Assembly: GCA_047634635.1 (NCBI GenBank)
Contig: JBLIIE010000003.1
Coordinates: forward strand, 1 to 64,000
From: Granulosicoccus sp047634635
GTDB lineage: Bacteria; Pseudomonadota; Gammaproteobacteria; Granulosicoccales; Granulosicoccaceae
Direction: 5' to 3'
Length of the DNA stretch: 64,000 nt
Shown: positions 26,386 through 36,202 of the stretch, piece by piece
How the letters are laid out: every line of letters starts with the position of its first letter
Position numbering within the stretch: the stretch's first letter is position 1
The notes under the pieces: model-generated
The model's input: only the letters and a program-made list of their open reading frames with translations
Databases searched by the model: none
What the model was told of the DNA's origin: nothing
Made by a program: the position numbers and the translations under genes

Positions 26386-29300
26386 GCGGCATAAATTCCA
26401 ACGCAAGCACAACGGCCAATGTTGAGGGTGTCGGAGAAGGAATAACGGCGATTTTTGTGAGGCGCCCAGTGCTCGCAATGGTGTTGAGCCTGTTAATTGT
26501 CGTAGCAGGATTGGCAGCGTTTTCTGGCGTCGAAGTGCGAGAACTTCCTGCTGTCGACAGCCCTGTCATCACTATAACAACGACCTTCAGCGGCGCGTCT
26601 CCAGAAACAATTGATCGGGAAGTCACAGCAGTAATTGAGTCTGCTGCTGGTCGTGTTCCCGGGGTCAAATCCATTTCGTCATCTTCATCATTCGGAAGAA
26701 GCCGGGTAACGGTCGATTTCCGTGAATCAGTGAATCTGGATTTTGCTGCCTCAGATATGAGAGACGCTATATCACGAGTCTCCAGAGACTTGCCAGACGA
26801 TGTCGATGACCCACGTATTGTGAAAGCTGACAGCGATGCACAGCCGATTATGCGCCTTGCTTTGACATCAGCAACAATGAGCGCTGAAGAGATGACTTTA
26901 GTTGTCGAGAACCAGGTACTCGATGACTTTACTGCCATCAACGGTGTAGCTGATCTTCAAGTATACGGGGATCGCGAACAGGTTTTCAGAATCGACGTAG
27001 ACCAGACAAAGCTCGCCAGCAGAGGGTTGAGCGTAGCAGACTTGACGCGGGCATTGTCTAGCGCTGCTTTTGATACACCTGCGGGTTCACTGTCTAGCGA
27101 CACTCAAAGCCTGTCCGTTCGAGCAAGTGCTACTATCGCATCAGCTGAAGAATTTCAGCAATTGCTCATCAACGACCGCACTCGTATTGGTGATGTCGCC
27201 TTCGTCACGCTGGGCCCAGATACTGGAGCAACGGCATTACGAGCCAACGGCCGAACCGGCATTGGCTTTGGCATCCTGAAACAAGCGGGATCAAACACAC
27301 TGAGCATTTCGAAAGAAGTGCATGCAGCAGCCGATGCAATACGACCTACTCTTCCACCAGGAATGGACATTCAAGTGACGAGTGATGATGCCGTATTCAT
27401 AAACGGCTCTATCAAGGAAGTTCTTTTTTCCCTGGCTTTAGCAGTCACCATTGTTATCTCCATAATATTTATCTTTCTCCTCAATTGGCGGGCCACACTC
27501 ATTCCAGCGATAACCATGCCGGTTGCGCTTATCGGCACGGTTGCTGGAATTTGGCTTGCCGGATTTTCTATAAACATATTGACCCTGTTGGCTTTGCTAC
27601 TAGCAACTGGAATGGTTGTCGATGACGCGATTGTTGTTTTAGAGAATATTGTCAGTCGACGAAATGCCGGTTTGGGACCACGTGCTGCAGCAGTTATAGG
27701 CACACGCCAAGTTTTCTTCGCCGTTATAACCACTACCGCAGTTTTAGCCGCAGTATTTATTCCACTCTCATTCTTGCCTGGAAAAGCAGGTGGCTTATTT
27801 CGAGAATTCGGTTTCGTACTTGCCATATCAGTAACCATTTCATCAATCGTCGCGCTGTCACTGTGCCCCATGTTGGCTTCAAAAATACTGACAAACAAAA
27901 CAACGGACGTATCTGCTGATCAGGCAAAAGGGATCACTGGAGTGGTTAGACGACTGGGTCATCGCAGTGCTCGGCTGTACACGAGAATTCTGCGTATGTG
28001 CCTGGATTTTCCTTTTGTCGTTGTCACTGCTGCCATCATTATTGCGGGATTGGCGTGGCAGACTCTATCAGCAGTGCCTGAAGAACTGACTCCTCGAGAA
28101 GACCGATCAGTGGCACTACTGAGGATCTCAGCGCCACAGGGTGTCAGCCTGGAATACACCACTTCACAGATGAAAAAAATTGAAGAGCTCATTCAGCCGT
28201 TTGTCGACAACGGTGAAGCGAAAAACGTATTTTCTATATCTGGCCAAGGTGGTAGGACTAATGGCGGTTTTATGGTGGTGACCTTAAAACCTTGGGACGA
28301 ACGTGAACGCAGTCAAGCAGAGATTGTTAGTGAGCTAAATCGAGGCCTATTTGGAATCCCGGGAGTCCGCGCCTTTGCAATTCAACCCAACAGCCTGGGA
28401 ATACGGGGTGCTGGCTCAGGCTTGAAGGTCGCCATAGCGGGTAACAGCTACGATGTGCTGGCAAAGCGCGGTGATCAGCTCGTTGAAGCACTGGAGAGAA
28501 ATCCCAAATTTGGTCGAGTAGGCTTAAGCTACGAAAAGAATCAGGCTCAATTATCCATCAACATTAATAGAGAACGAGCCTCGGACTTGGGAATTGCCAT
28601 CGATGGACTGGCAGCAGCAATGCAGTCTGTACTCGACGGTCGCACATTAGGCGATGTCTTTATCGAAGATAGAGCGGTGCCCGTAAAACTTGTTTCCAGT
28701 ACCCAACCCATCAACGACCCTACAGATTTGGCAAATCTGTTCTTGAAAACAGGCGATGGCAGGATTGTTCCTATGTCTTCAATCGCAACTCTCACTGAAT
28801 CATCCATCGCTCCGTCCTTACCTCGGGAAGAAAGATTCAGAGCTGTCACTGTAACCGCAAGCCTGACACCAGAAATGTCTCTTAGAGAGGGCATGACCGA
28901 ACTCGAGCGCCTTGCTGCTCCAATACTAGATGCGGATATGAGATTGATTCCACTTGCCGAGGCTGCAACACTCAATGAAACCTCTAGTGGCTTAGCGCTG
29001 ACTTTCGGTTTCGCTCTGGTCATTGTGTTTCTGGTTTTAGCCGCTCAATTCGAAAGCTTTCTGAGCGCCTTGATTATCATGTTCACAGTACCTCTGGGAC
29101 TAGCCAGTGCTGTGTTCGCACTGTATTTCTCAGGCACCAGTTTCAACATTTACAGCCAGATAGGCTTGGTGCTTCTCGTGGGAATCATGTCGAAGAACGG
29201 AATACTGATTGTTGAGTTTGCTAATCAGCTTCGAGATGAAGGGCTGTCCGTGAAAGAGGCGGCTTTGCAGGCTGCAACAAGAAGACTCCGACCCGTCACA

Positions 29301-29534
29301 ATGACCATGTTCTCCACAGTGCTGGGTGGAGTGCCTCTTGTTTTAGCATCAGGAGCTGGTGCAGAAGCACGGATCGCCTTGGGCTGGGTCATCGTTGGCG
29401 GGTTGGGTATGGCGACTCTATTCACCCTATTCCTGACTCCTGTTGCTTATCAATTATTAGCTGGATTTTCTGCTCCCAAAGTTCAGAGCGATAAACGACT
29501 TGCCGACGAACTTCAACAAGCCACAGCACTATAA
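26382..29534 (+). CDS. RND-family efflux pump, inner-membrane transporter
   Basis: The ATG at 26382 overlaps the adaptor stop as ATGA. The product is 1050 residues, the usual size for hydrophobe/amphiphile efflux RND pumps. The first membrane segment begins near IFVRRPVLAMVLSLL. A large periplasmic loop with PAVDSPVITITTTFSG-type sequence and a second one after the sixth helix flank the membrane halves. The proton-relay helix 4 reads LLATGMVVDDAIVVLEN, with the two Asp; the matching Lys-region in the second half reads GIMSKNGILIVEFAN. It exports toxic or amphipathic compounds with proton uptake. The substrate is not predictable. Confidence 0.95.
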   Translation: MSGINSNASTTANVEGVGEGITAIFVRRPVLAMVLSLLIVVAGLAAFSGVEVRELPAVDSPVITITTTFSGASPETIDREVTAVIESAAGRVPGVKSISSSSSFGRSRVTVDFRESVNLDFAASDMRDAISRVSRDLPDDVDDPRIVKADSDAQPIMRLALTSATMSAEEMTLVVENQVLDDFTAINGVADLQVYGDREQVFRIDVDQTKLASRGLSVADLTRALSSAAFDTPAGSLSSDTQSLSVRASATIASAEEFQQLLINDRTRIGDVAFVTLGPDTGATALRANGRTGIGFGILKQAGSNTLSISKEVHAAADAIRPTLPPGMDIQVTSDDAVFINGSIKEVLFSLALAVTIVISIIFIFLLNWRATLIPAITMPVALIGTVAGIWLAGFSINILTLLALLLATGMVVDDAIVVLENIVSRRNAGLGPRAAAVIGTRQVFFAVITTTAVLAAVFIPLSFLPGKAGGLFREFGFVLAISVTISSIVALSLCPMLASKILTNKTTDVSADQAKGITGVVRRLGHRSARLYTRILRMCLDFPFVVVTAAIIIAGLAWQTLSAVPEELTPREDRSVALLRISAPQGVSLEYTTSQMKKIEELIQPFVDNGEAKNVFSISGQGGRTNGGFMVVTLKPWDERERSQAEIVSELNRGLFGIPGVRAFAIQPNSLGIRGAGSGLKVAIAGNSYDVLAKRGDQLVEALERNPKFGRVGLSYEKNQAQLSININRERASDLGIAIDGLAAAMQSVLDGRTLGDVFIEDRAVPVKLVSSTQPINDPTDLANLFLKTGDGRIVPMSSIATLTESSIAPSLPREERFRAVTVTASLTPEMSLREGMTELERLAAPILDADMRLIPLAEAATLNETSSGLALTFGFALVIVFLVLAAQFESFLSALIIMFTVPLGLASAVFALYFSGTSFNIYSQIGLVLLVGIMSKNGILIVEFANQLRDEGLSVKEAALQAATRRLRPVTMTMFSTVLGGVPLVLASGAGAEARIALGWVIVGGLGMATLFTLFLTPVAYQLLAGFSAPKVQSDKRLADELQQATAL

Positions 29535-29574
29535 ACTACATTCGTCGGCACACGCTTAGCACCAACAAAGTCAA

Positions 29575-30636
29575 ATGGATTCACTATCTCAGATAGTTCT
29601 GGGCGCATCGGTTGCGCACCTGTCACTTGGCTCAAAGTTAGGACGAGGAGCCCTGCTAGTAGGGGCCGCCCTCGGAACACTGCCGGACTTGGATGTACTC
29701 ATCCCGTATGACGGAGCAATCGCCAACTTCACCTACCATCGAAGTTTTAGTCATTCATTATTTATATTGACACTTGTTAGTTTCCCCATAGCCTGGATGT
29801 GTCAAAACTTCTACATACGTTTCTGGCAGTCTAAGGTAATCCCCTATTCACAATGGTGGCTAGGATGCTGGTCGGTTTTAATCACCCATCCACTTCTGGA
29901 TGGATTTACGATATACGGCACACAACTACTTTGGCCGCTAACAACACCGCCCGTAGCATGGGGTTCGGCATTCATTATCGATCCCTTGTACACAGTGCCG
30001 CTACTCGTAGGCGTAGTGATTGCGTACAGAAAGTCCTGGGTGGTAGCAAAACCATTTGTTATTAGCGGCCTGGCAATAAGTAGTTGCTACTTAGCCTGGA
30101 CACTATTCGCTCAAATGCATATCAGGCAATTGGTAGAGGATAATCTGAGAGACACACAGGTAAATGCAAGTCGTATCTTGATTGCACCCTTTCCCTTTTC
30201 CTTGTTGTGGCGCGTTGTCGTCATCACAGATTCACAGTACCTAGAAGGGTATAGCTCATTGCTTGATAACTCAAAAACGCTAAAACTCGACAGTTATAAT
30301 AACGGTAAAGTTGAATGTGCCATATGGCTTACACACGCCCCTATTCAACGACTGGATTGGTTTACGGAAGGCGCATTTGCTCTCTCAGTACAGAACAATC
30401 AACTGATTGCCTCTGACTTGAGGATGGGAATAGAAGATGACTATGTTTTCGAGTTTGAAATTGCCGAATGGGAAGACGGAAACTGGCAAGCCATAAAGAC
30501 TCGCCAGCGTCCTGTCGATATTAACGGCGCAAGAATGAAATTGCTGTTCAATCGTATTGTCGACTCGGAAATAGATCTGGCCCCGTTGGATAATAACTTA
30601 CGAACCGTTACCACCAACTGCGAGCCTGGCGGGTAA
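29575..30636 (+). CDS. YdjM-type membrane-bound metal-dependent hydrolase
   Basis: This 353-residue protein belongs to the YdjM/DUF457 group. The signature is near the N-terminus: MDSLSQIVLGASVAH, GTLPDLDVL and HRSFSHSLF, with His and Asp residues that could bind a metal at the membrane. Four or more membrane segments follow up to about residue 185, then a soluble domain of about 160 residues. Family members are tied to lipid or membrane stress responses, with no clear reaction. It begins 40 bases after the RND pump gene and may be read from the same transcript. Confidence 0.82.
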   Translation: MDSLSQIVLGASVAHLSLGSKLGRGALLVGAALGTLPDLDVLIPYDGAIANFTYHRSFSHSLFILTLVSFPIAWMCQNFYIRFWQSKVIPYSQWWLGCWSVLITHPLLDGFTIYGTQLLWPLTTPPVAWGSAFIIDPLYTVPLLVGVVIAYRKSWVVAKPFVISGLAISSCYLAWTLFAQMHIRQLVEDNLRDTQVNASRILIAPFPFSLLWRVVVITDSQYLEGYSSLLDNSKTLKLDSYNNGKVECAIWLTHAPIQRLDWFTEGAFALSVQNNQLIASDLRMGIEDDYVFEFEIAEWEDGNWQAIKTRQRPVDINGARMKLLFNRIVDSEIDLAPLDNNLRTVTTNCEPGG

Positions 30637-30658
30637 TTCATTAACGCCTTTCGCCAGA

Positions 30659-32287
30659 TTACCTAAATGACCCACTAATACGACGACCTACCCGGGATAG
30701 GTGAATCTGTCTCAAGTAAAGCACAAAGGTCAATAACAAGAGCGCCCACCATACGAGTGCACCTCCACCTGACTTACCTTTCGCCGCAAAGTTAGTAGTC
30801 GCATCTTCGACAGTCACAATTATTGAGCTTGTGACAGCGTCACCATTGAGGTTGGACGCGTCTGCCCAAATACCTACTGAGTATAAGCCAGTCGCTGCGG
30901 GGGTGATGCCAAAATCTAATGATATCTGAGCATCTGAAGCGATCATCTCATAGCTGCATTGAATTTCAGTGATGCCAATGCATTCGACTGGCAGACTGCT
31001 CATTATGAGCCCAGCGGGAATACTGATACTCAATTCAACATCAGTGGCAGCACCAGGACCGCTGTTGCGTGCTACAGCGACAACACGGGTTTCAATATTA
31101 CTCTGCCAAGCAAGGTTAGAGTCTGACAACTGCAACGTCAGAGCACTTAAAGAACTCCCATCATCTGTCACATTGACACTTTGCTTTGCAGCGTCATTAT
31201 TCTGAACCCCATCAACACTGCTCGTGTCTATGAATGCAGAAATTTCAAGCGTACCGCTTTGCAGAGGCTCCAATGTGAATTCATATTCTATATTGCCCTC
31301 TTCCCCAGCCCACGATGGAGAAACTGTACCCAATTCACAACTAATGGAAGTTCCACTGATTTCGCAGCCTTCATGAAGTTCCGTGACATTCCATTGAGTT
31401 CCGATTCCCTCTGCAACGCTTAACATGACATTAGAAGCGCTGTCATACCCATCATTATTGCGAACAATAATAGATACCATTACTGACGAGTCCAAGCCAA
31501 TTTCAGCTTGACTGACAGCTGAACTCACCGCCATATCTACAACATCATCAACGTTCTCCAGACTACCATCGACACAAGTAATGTCATCACTGTCCGTCGG
31601 ACTGCAGATACGCATGTTTTCAGAAAGATCCTTTATCAGCATGATCCTGTCCGCTTCAAAGCCATCTTCGCGAGGCGTTAGCTTGAAGGTGTTCTGACCC
31701 GCTTCAGGGACCGTAATCCAGATGGTTTTTTTGGCACCACAGGCACCAGCGCCACCCGAATTACGTTGTCGACCTGACCACTGCCATCCTTGACCTGCAG
31801 TACAGAATTGCATTCGTCTTCCACTGTCAGGCCAACTGTCATTTATTCCTACATGTATACCGTTGTCTTCAGTGCCTGTCGAATAGGCTCGGATATGAAC
31901 ATAGTACCTACCAGCTTCGGGGAAGTTCATCGTGTATTGGGCCTCTGGCCCATCACCTGGCTCATGCCAAATCGCAGTTGGCGGCCCAAATTCATCTTCA
32001 TGGGTTACACGCATGTCTGGTAACAGTTCAATATAAGCGCCCCCAACAGCACCATCTGAATGATTATCATCAGGATCATTTTCCTGCTCTGGTGTACTGG
32101 CATTCATCAATACCCAACGTTCAGCGCGGCTATCATCAGATTCCGCCTCAAACACCAGTGCAATGTAATCTTCAGTGACTCGCTCATCTGCTGATACACC
32201 GGCAATCAGTACAACTTGTAACAGCGCACTCCACACAGCAAGGGACAAAAGCCTAGAGATTCCCAAAACCATCAACCGCAGCTCCAT
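30659..32287 (-). CDS. Surface protein with DUF11/CARDB-like repeats and GlyGly-CTERM-like tail
   Basis: A 542-residue exported protein. An N-terminal signal (about 1-33) precedes a beta-rich domain of about 200 residues with carbohydrate-binding character (AGRYYVHIRAYSTGTEDNG, FEADRIMLI). Two immunoglobulin-like DUF11/CARDB-type repeats follow (VSIIVRNNDGYDSASNVML and TRVVAVARNSGPGAATDVEL). The C-terminus reads GKSGGGALVWWALLLL then basic residues, like GlyGly-CTERM. It should be secreted and processed at the cell surface, perhaps binding polysaccharide. The gene converges on the YdjM-like gene. No catalytic motif was seen. Confidence 0.8.
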   Translation of the reverse strand: MELRLMVLGISRLLSLAVWSALLQVVLIAGVSADERVTEDYIALVFEAESDDSRAERWVLMNASTPEQENDPDDNHSDGAVGGAYIELLPDMRVTHEDEFGPPTAIWHEPGDGPEAQYTMNFPEAGRYYVHIRAYSTGTEDNGIHVGINDSWPDSGRRMQFCTAGQGWQWSGRQRNSGGAGACGAKKTIWITVPEAGQNTFKLTPREDGFEADRIMLIKDLSENMRICSPTDSDDITCVDGSLENVDDVVDMAVSSAVSQAEIGLDSSVMVSIIVRNNDGYDSASNVMLSVAEGIGTQWNVTELHEGCEISGTSISCELGTVSPSWAGEEGNIEYEFTLEPLQSGTLEISAFIDTSSVDGVQNNDAAKQSVNVTDDGSSLSALTLQLSDSNLAWQSNIETRVVAVARNSGPGAATDVELSISIPAGLIMSSLPVECIGITEIQCSYEMIASDAQISLDFGITPAATGLYSVGIWADASNLNGDAVTSSIIVTVEDATTNFAAKGKSGGGALVWWALLLLTFVLYLRQIHLSRVGRRISGSFR

Positions 32288-32474
32288 GTTTACCTAAATT
32301 GAAATAACGCCATATAGCTAAAAGATATCGGCAATTTCTTGAATTTTGAGAGTCGACTCGTTCAGGTTTCTAGCAGGTCAATACAGGCTAATCATTGCGG
32401 CTAGTTCATTCGGCGAAGAGCCAGGATAATTGGCAGACCAAGAACAACCTAAACCACACACCTTTCCAGGCTCA

Positions 32475-33500
32475 CTACTTCCGCGGGTAACGACTAGTCA
32501 GCATAATCACGGCAAACAGCCTTAGTCTGAATAGAAAACCCTTTCTAACCATATCCGATTCAAGTAGGTAGGAAAAACTGCGCAGACGTGATTGTTTGAA
32601 GCTCAGGTAGTGTCTAAATGATTCCATCTGCTTCCAATCGTCGACATCTAAATCAGGAAACTTTTCTGCGTTATCCAATAGATTGTTTAACGTGTGAAGT
32701 CGAGTATCTTCCTTAAACGGAAGTTTGAAATCCCGGCTCCACAGTTTTTTCCAAGTTGCATTAGACAATACAGCTTGGTAGCCCTTACGCATGGAACTGG
32801 CAGTGTTACTCGCATTCTGCGTATGTAAACGGTAATTCACCATAGGTACATCTAGCATCGCTCGATGACCATACAACTCGGCCAACAGAGCTATCCAGTA
32901 ATCGTGAACATGAAGCTGATCAGGGAAAGGCAAACACAACTTTGCCATCGCTTGATTCATCAGAACAGTGTTTCCCATTACTCCATTCTCACCTAGAATT
33001 ATTCCTAGATTCCGATGACTATTGATGCGGTAGTGTCTGAAAGCTAAAAACGACTGGTGAAGTAACCGTCCATCTGCATCGATAAGACGAAGGTCGGAAT
33101 GAATTAATAGCGGTACATTCATACCGTGATTTCTCTCCAGTTCAGCCATCTTGCGCATACCACAAGCGACACGTCCTTTTTCCCAGATATCATCCTGATC
33201 AGACAATGCAATATAGGATGCCCCAGATTCTAAAGCCCGGTTAAGCGTTGCCTCAAAGTTACGGACATAGCCCTGGTTGCTTGCTTGTATTACTAGCGAA
33301 TCTACCTCAGGACGCAGTAAATCAGACAGTCGCTTGGCGGTACCATCAGATGACAGATCATCAGATGCGAAAATGGAAACGGATTGTTCTTGCGCTAGAA
33401 GAGAATTAATCTGCTCATCCAGATAGCAAGTCCCATTGTATGTGCACAGGACGACCGCGACTTCTGCGGCAGATGAGTGTTTAGGTACGGATTGGGACAT
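32475..33500 (-). CDS. Family 2 glycosyltransferase
   Basis: A 341-residue GT-A fold glycosyltransferase. It opens with AVVLCTYNGTCYLDEQINSLL, has the nucleotide-binding acidic residues SDDLSSDGT and the DxD-type region ALSDQDDIWEKGR; the Asp pair binds metal and sugar nucleotide. The MVNYRLHTQNASN segment is common in rhamnosyl- and related transferases of this type. No membrane helices are obvious, so it acts at the cytoplasmic face. It is divergent from the WbsX-GT4 gene, 174 bases away, which suggests a shared role in a surface glycan. Confidence 0.88.
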   Translation of the reverse strand: MSQSVPKHSSAAEVAVVLCTYNGTCYLDEQINSLLAQEQSVSIFASDDLSSDGTAKRLSDLLRPEVDSLVIQASNQGYVRNFEATLNRALESGASYIALSDQDDIWEKGRVACGMRKMAELERNHGMNVPLLIHSDLRLIDADGRLLHQSFLAFRHYRINSHRNLGIILGENGVMGNTVLMNQAMAKLCLPFPDQLHVHDYWIALLAELYGHRAMLDVPMVNYRLHTQNASNTASSMRKGYQAVLSNATWKKLWSRDFKLPFKEDTRLHTLNNLLDNAEKFPDLDVDDWKQMESFRHYLSFKQSRLRSFSYLLESDMVRKGFLFRLRLFAVIMLTSRYPRK

Positions 33501-33602
33501 ATAAGTGATTCAGCAATTAAAAGGCCATGATGGGTCATTCAATACGCGATGGCCCACTCCTTGCACCAAGTAACCCCATCAATGTGGTCTGATAAGTGAT
33601 TG

Positions 33603-33641
33603 ATGGCACATCATCAATTGGGTTTTTCATCAATGGCACAT
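33603..33641. repeat. ATGGCACAT direct repeats in divergent promoter region
   Basis: ATGGCACAT occurs at 33603-33611 and again at 33633-33641, thirty bases (about three helical turns) apart, within a region rich in ATCAAT/ATTGAT. AATGTGGTCT also occurs twice, at 33581-33590 and 33674-33683, the second covering the possible start of the next gene. The spacing suits a protein-binding region controlling the two divergent glycan genes, but the repeats are short. Confidence 0.4.
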
Positions 33642-33674
33642 ATCACAATCAACAGTGGATCTTAGCTTGTAATA

Positions 33675-36158
33675 ATGTGGTCTCAACGCTTAAATTCTGG
33701 TTCCACTATGAGCCCAACTAAAACCCTGACGTCTGCTAGAGTCAGACTACGTACTTGGGCCAAAATTTTCAGTAACAATAAGTTTTCTAAAAATCAAGCA
33801 ATGAGAAACTCTGGCAGCACAGATGCAAAATCTGGAGCGAGTGTTACTCCTGCCGATCACGCAAACAGTATTCGATACTTTGCCAATCCAGGCCCTAAAT
33901 TCGAAAGTCGGTGTACACCTGACGCTCCGGCAAAAAACACCATAGCCAAGGCTGTTGCCTTCTATCTTCCCCAGTTTCACACCTTCGAACAGAACGACTC
34001 TTGGTGGGGAGACGGGTTCACCGAATGGAGGAACGTTTCAAGAGGCACTCCTCGCTTTCAGGGGCATTATCAACCTCGCATACCCAGAGATCTCGGATTC
34101 TATGATCTAACCAACGTCGACACTCTCAGGGCGCAAGCTGCTCTAGCCCGGGCAGCAGGAATCGAGGCATTCTGTTTTTACTACTATTGGTTCAATGGCA
34201 AACGCCTGATGGACAAACCTCTGGACCTTTTTGCAGAAAGCAATATAGATCAGGAATTCTGCATCATGTGGGCAAACGAGAATTGGACTCGTCGTTGGGA
34301 TGGCAGAGAAAATGATGTCCTTATAGCGCAAGACTATTCGCTGGAAGATGAAGACGATTTCCTAGCAGATACCGCAAAATACATGACGCACCCTCGTTAC
34401 ATGAAAGTCCAGGGCAAACCCTTGTTCATTCTGTATCGAGCATCACTAATTCCTGACACTGCACAAACATTAACCCGGTGGCGAAAAAAATGGGTGACAG
34501 ATCATGGGATAAAACCCATCATCTACATGGTACAAAGCTACCTTGATAGAGATCCCTACGCTCTCGGTTGCGATGGTGCTATTGAATTTCCACCACACAA
34601 AGTTTCGCGTGACCTAAAACGCAGAAATCGCGAACATCTGACATTTGATAAAGACTATAACGGACAAATCCGAGCGTATAGCGATGTCGTGTCAAAATCC
34701 CTTAATGAAACTGCCCCAGGCTATCCGCTAATTAAAACGGTATCTCCCTCCTGGGATAATGACGCTCGTCGAGAGGGTAGCGGTGTGACTCTTCAAGGTT
34801 CAACACCTACGGCTTATGGAAAATGGTTATCAGGCGCAATCGAGTTCGCTAAAAATCATCCTGTAGACAAAGAACCGTTGGTGTTTATCAATGCTTGGAA
34901 TGAATGGGCTGAAGCCGCATATCTGGAACCCGATGTCCACTACGGACACGCTTATCTGAATGCAACATACCGTGCTTTGAAAAAAACATCAGAAACAGGG
35001 ATGACAACTGACCCAAGAAAGCTTCTGCTTATTGGCCATGACGCACACGCAAATGGTGCTCAAATGCTTCTTTTGGCGCTCGCTCGTTACTACCAGGAAG
35101 AAATGGGTCTAAATATCGAGATCCTGCTAAAAGCAGGTGGTGCCCTGCTGCCACAATATCAGGCAATCGCACAAACGACGGTACTGGAAGATGTGGTGGA
35201 CAGAGATCTGGCTGACTGGTTTAGATCTACCGGTAGCCGGTGCGCCATATTTAACACCAGCGTTACCGGCGACTTACTATCCACTGCCAAAGAGGCAAAC
35301 ATTATCAGCCTTTCATTGGTTCATGAACTTCCAGAATTAATTAACGACTTCGAACTACAGCCCCATATTCATTCTATCGCCGACCTTGCAGATCACGTCG
35401 TGTTCCCATCTACGCTAGTACGCTCTGGATTTGAATCCTTCGAACCGGTCATCAGAAACTCCATCTCCATTCAGCCACAGGGTCTCTACAAAAACATTAA
35501 GGCTAATAACCAGGATAGAGATTCCATCAGAAAAAAACTAGGAATGCGGAGTACTGACACTCTCGTTCTCAATGCTGGATACGCTGATCATCGAAAAGGT
35601 TTCGATTGTTTTGCCTCAGCAGCAGCAAGAATTGTCGCAACTGATCAAAATGTTCATTTTTGCTGGGTGGGCAAGCGTTCGAAAAAAATGTCTAAATGGC
35701 TCAAAACTAACATCAATAAAGAACTTAAAGGCAAACTGCATCTCATGGATTTCACCGATGAAATATCGCCTTGGTTCGCAGCAACCGATTGCCTGTATTT
35801 GAGCTCAAGGGAAGATCCGTTTCCAAGCGTAGCACTCGAAGCCATGAGCTTGGGCATCCCAGTGGTAGTGCACGCGGGCGCAACCGGATTCGATTCTGAA
35901 CTTCTGGCATTTATGGAAACTGTTGCAATAGAGAACCACACACAAATCGACAATGCCATTCTCAACACTCTGCTTTCTGATACTGATAGACAAAAAAAAT
36001 CTCGCCAGCAATTTATTGAAAAGCACTATCGATTAGAGGACTATGCGAAAAAACTCGTAGGGTTGCTTGGCCTGACTTCGTCATCAGCTCACCCTTCGGT
36101 CTCTTCCGGAAAACCAATTACTAGGCCTCTCGATATTTCTCCTGACATTTTTTTGTGA
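33675..36158 (+). CDS. WbsX-like (GH99-like) domain fused to family 4 glycosyltransferase
   Basis: An 827-residue protein; ATG 33708 is an alternative start. Residues about 90-435 form a WbsX/GH99-like domain: AVAFYLPQFHTFEQNDSWWG, GFTEW, YYYWFNG, MWANENWTRRWDG and FINAWNEWAEAAYLEP, which follow the family pattern. A linker domain (about 450-610) begins LLLIGHDAHANGAQMLLLAL. Residues about 610-780 resemble the C-terminal half of a GT4 transferase (NAGYADHRKGFD, LYLSSREDPFPSVALEAMS, PVVVHAGATGF). Such fusions occur in polysaccharide clusters and build or edit O-antigen-like glycans. The activity of the WbsX part is not established. Confidence 0.85.
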   Translation: MWSQRLNSGSTMSPTKTLTSARVRLRTWAKIFSNNKFSKNQAMRNSGSTDAKSGASVTPADHANSIRYFANPGPKFESRCTPDAPAKNTIAKAVAFYLPQFHTFEQNDSWWGDGFTEWRNVSRGTPRFQGHYQPRIPRDLGFYDLTNVDTLRAQAALARAAGIEAFCFYYYWFNGKRLMDKPLDLFAESNIDQEFCIMWANENWTRRWDGRENDVLIAQDYSLEDEDDFLADTAKYMTHPRYMKVQGKPLFILYRASLIPDTAQTLTRWRKKWVTDHGIKPIIYMVQSYLDRDPYALGCDGAIEFPPHKVSRDLKRRNREHLTFDKDYNGQIRAYSDVVSKSLNETAPGYPLIKTVSPSWDNDARREGSGVTLQGSTPTAYGKWLSGAIEFAKNHPVDKEPLVFINAWNEWAEAAYLEPDVHYGHAYLNATYRALKKTSETGMTTDPRKLLLIGHDAHANGAQMLLLALARYYQEEMGLNIEILLKAGGALLPQYQAIAQTTVLEDVVDRDLADWFRSTGSRCAIFNTSVTGDLLSTAKEANIISLSLVHELPELINDFELQPHIHSIADLADHVVFPSTLVRSGFESFEPVIRNSISIQPQGLYKNIKANNQDRDSIRKKLGMRSTDTLVLNAGYADHRKGFDCFASAAARIVATDQNVHFCWVGKRSKKMSKWLKTNINKELKGKLHLMDFTDEISPWFAATDCLYLSSREDPFPSVALEAMSLGIPVVVHAGATGFDSELLAFMETVAIENHTQIDNAILNTLLSDTDRQKKSRQQFIEKHYRLEDYAKKLVGLLGLTSSSAHPSVSSGKPITRPLDISPDIFL

Positions 36159-36166
36159 ATCTGTAA

Positions 36167-36198
36167 ACTGAACGGTTCCGCATTAAGATCTGTTCAGT
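36167..36198. promoter_or_regulatory. Inverted repeat before SDR gene
   Basis: ACTGAAC (36167-36173) and GTTCAGT (36192-36198) form a perfect 7-base inverted repeat with an 18-base spacer, ending four bases before the SDR start codon. It could be an operator or part of the end of the WbsX gene transcript. It has no T-run. Confidence 0.35.
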
Positions 36199-36202
36199 AT
36201 AA

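Noticed and set aside
26321..26941. Long open frame on the minus strand across the RND pump gene
   Set aside because: It lies wholly inside the RND gene, has no ribosome site and shows the Ser/Thr/Arg-rich composition of an antisense shadow.
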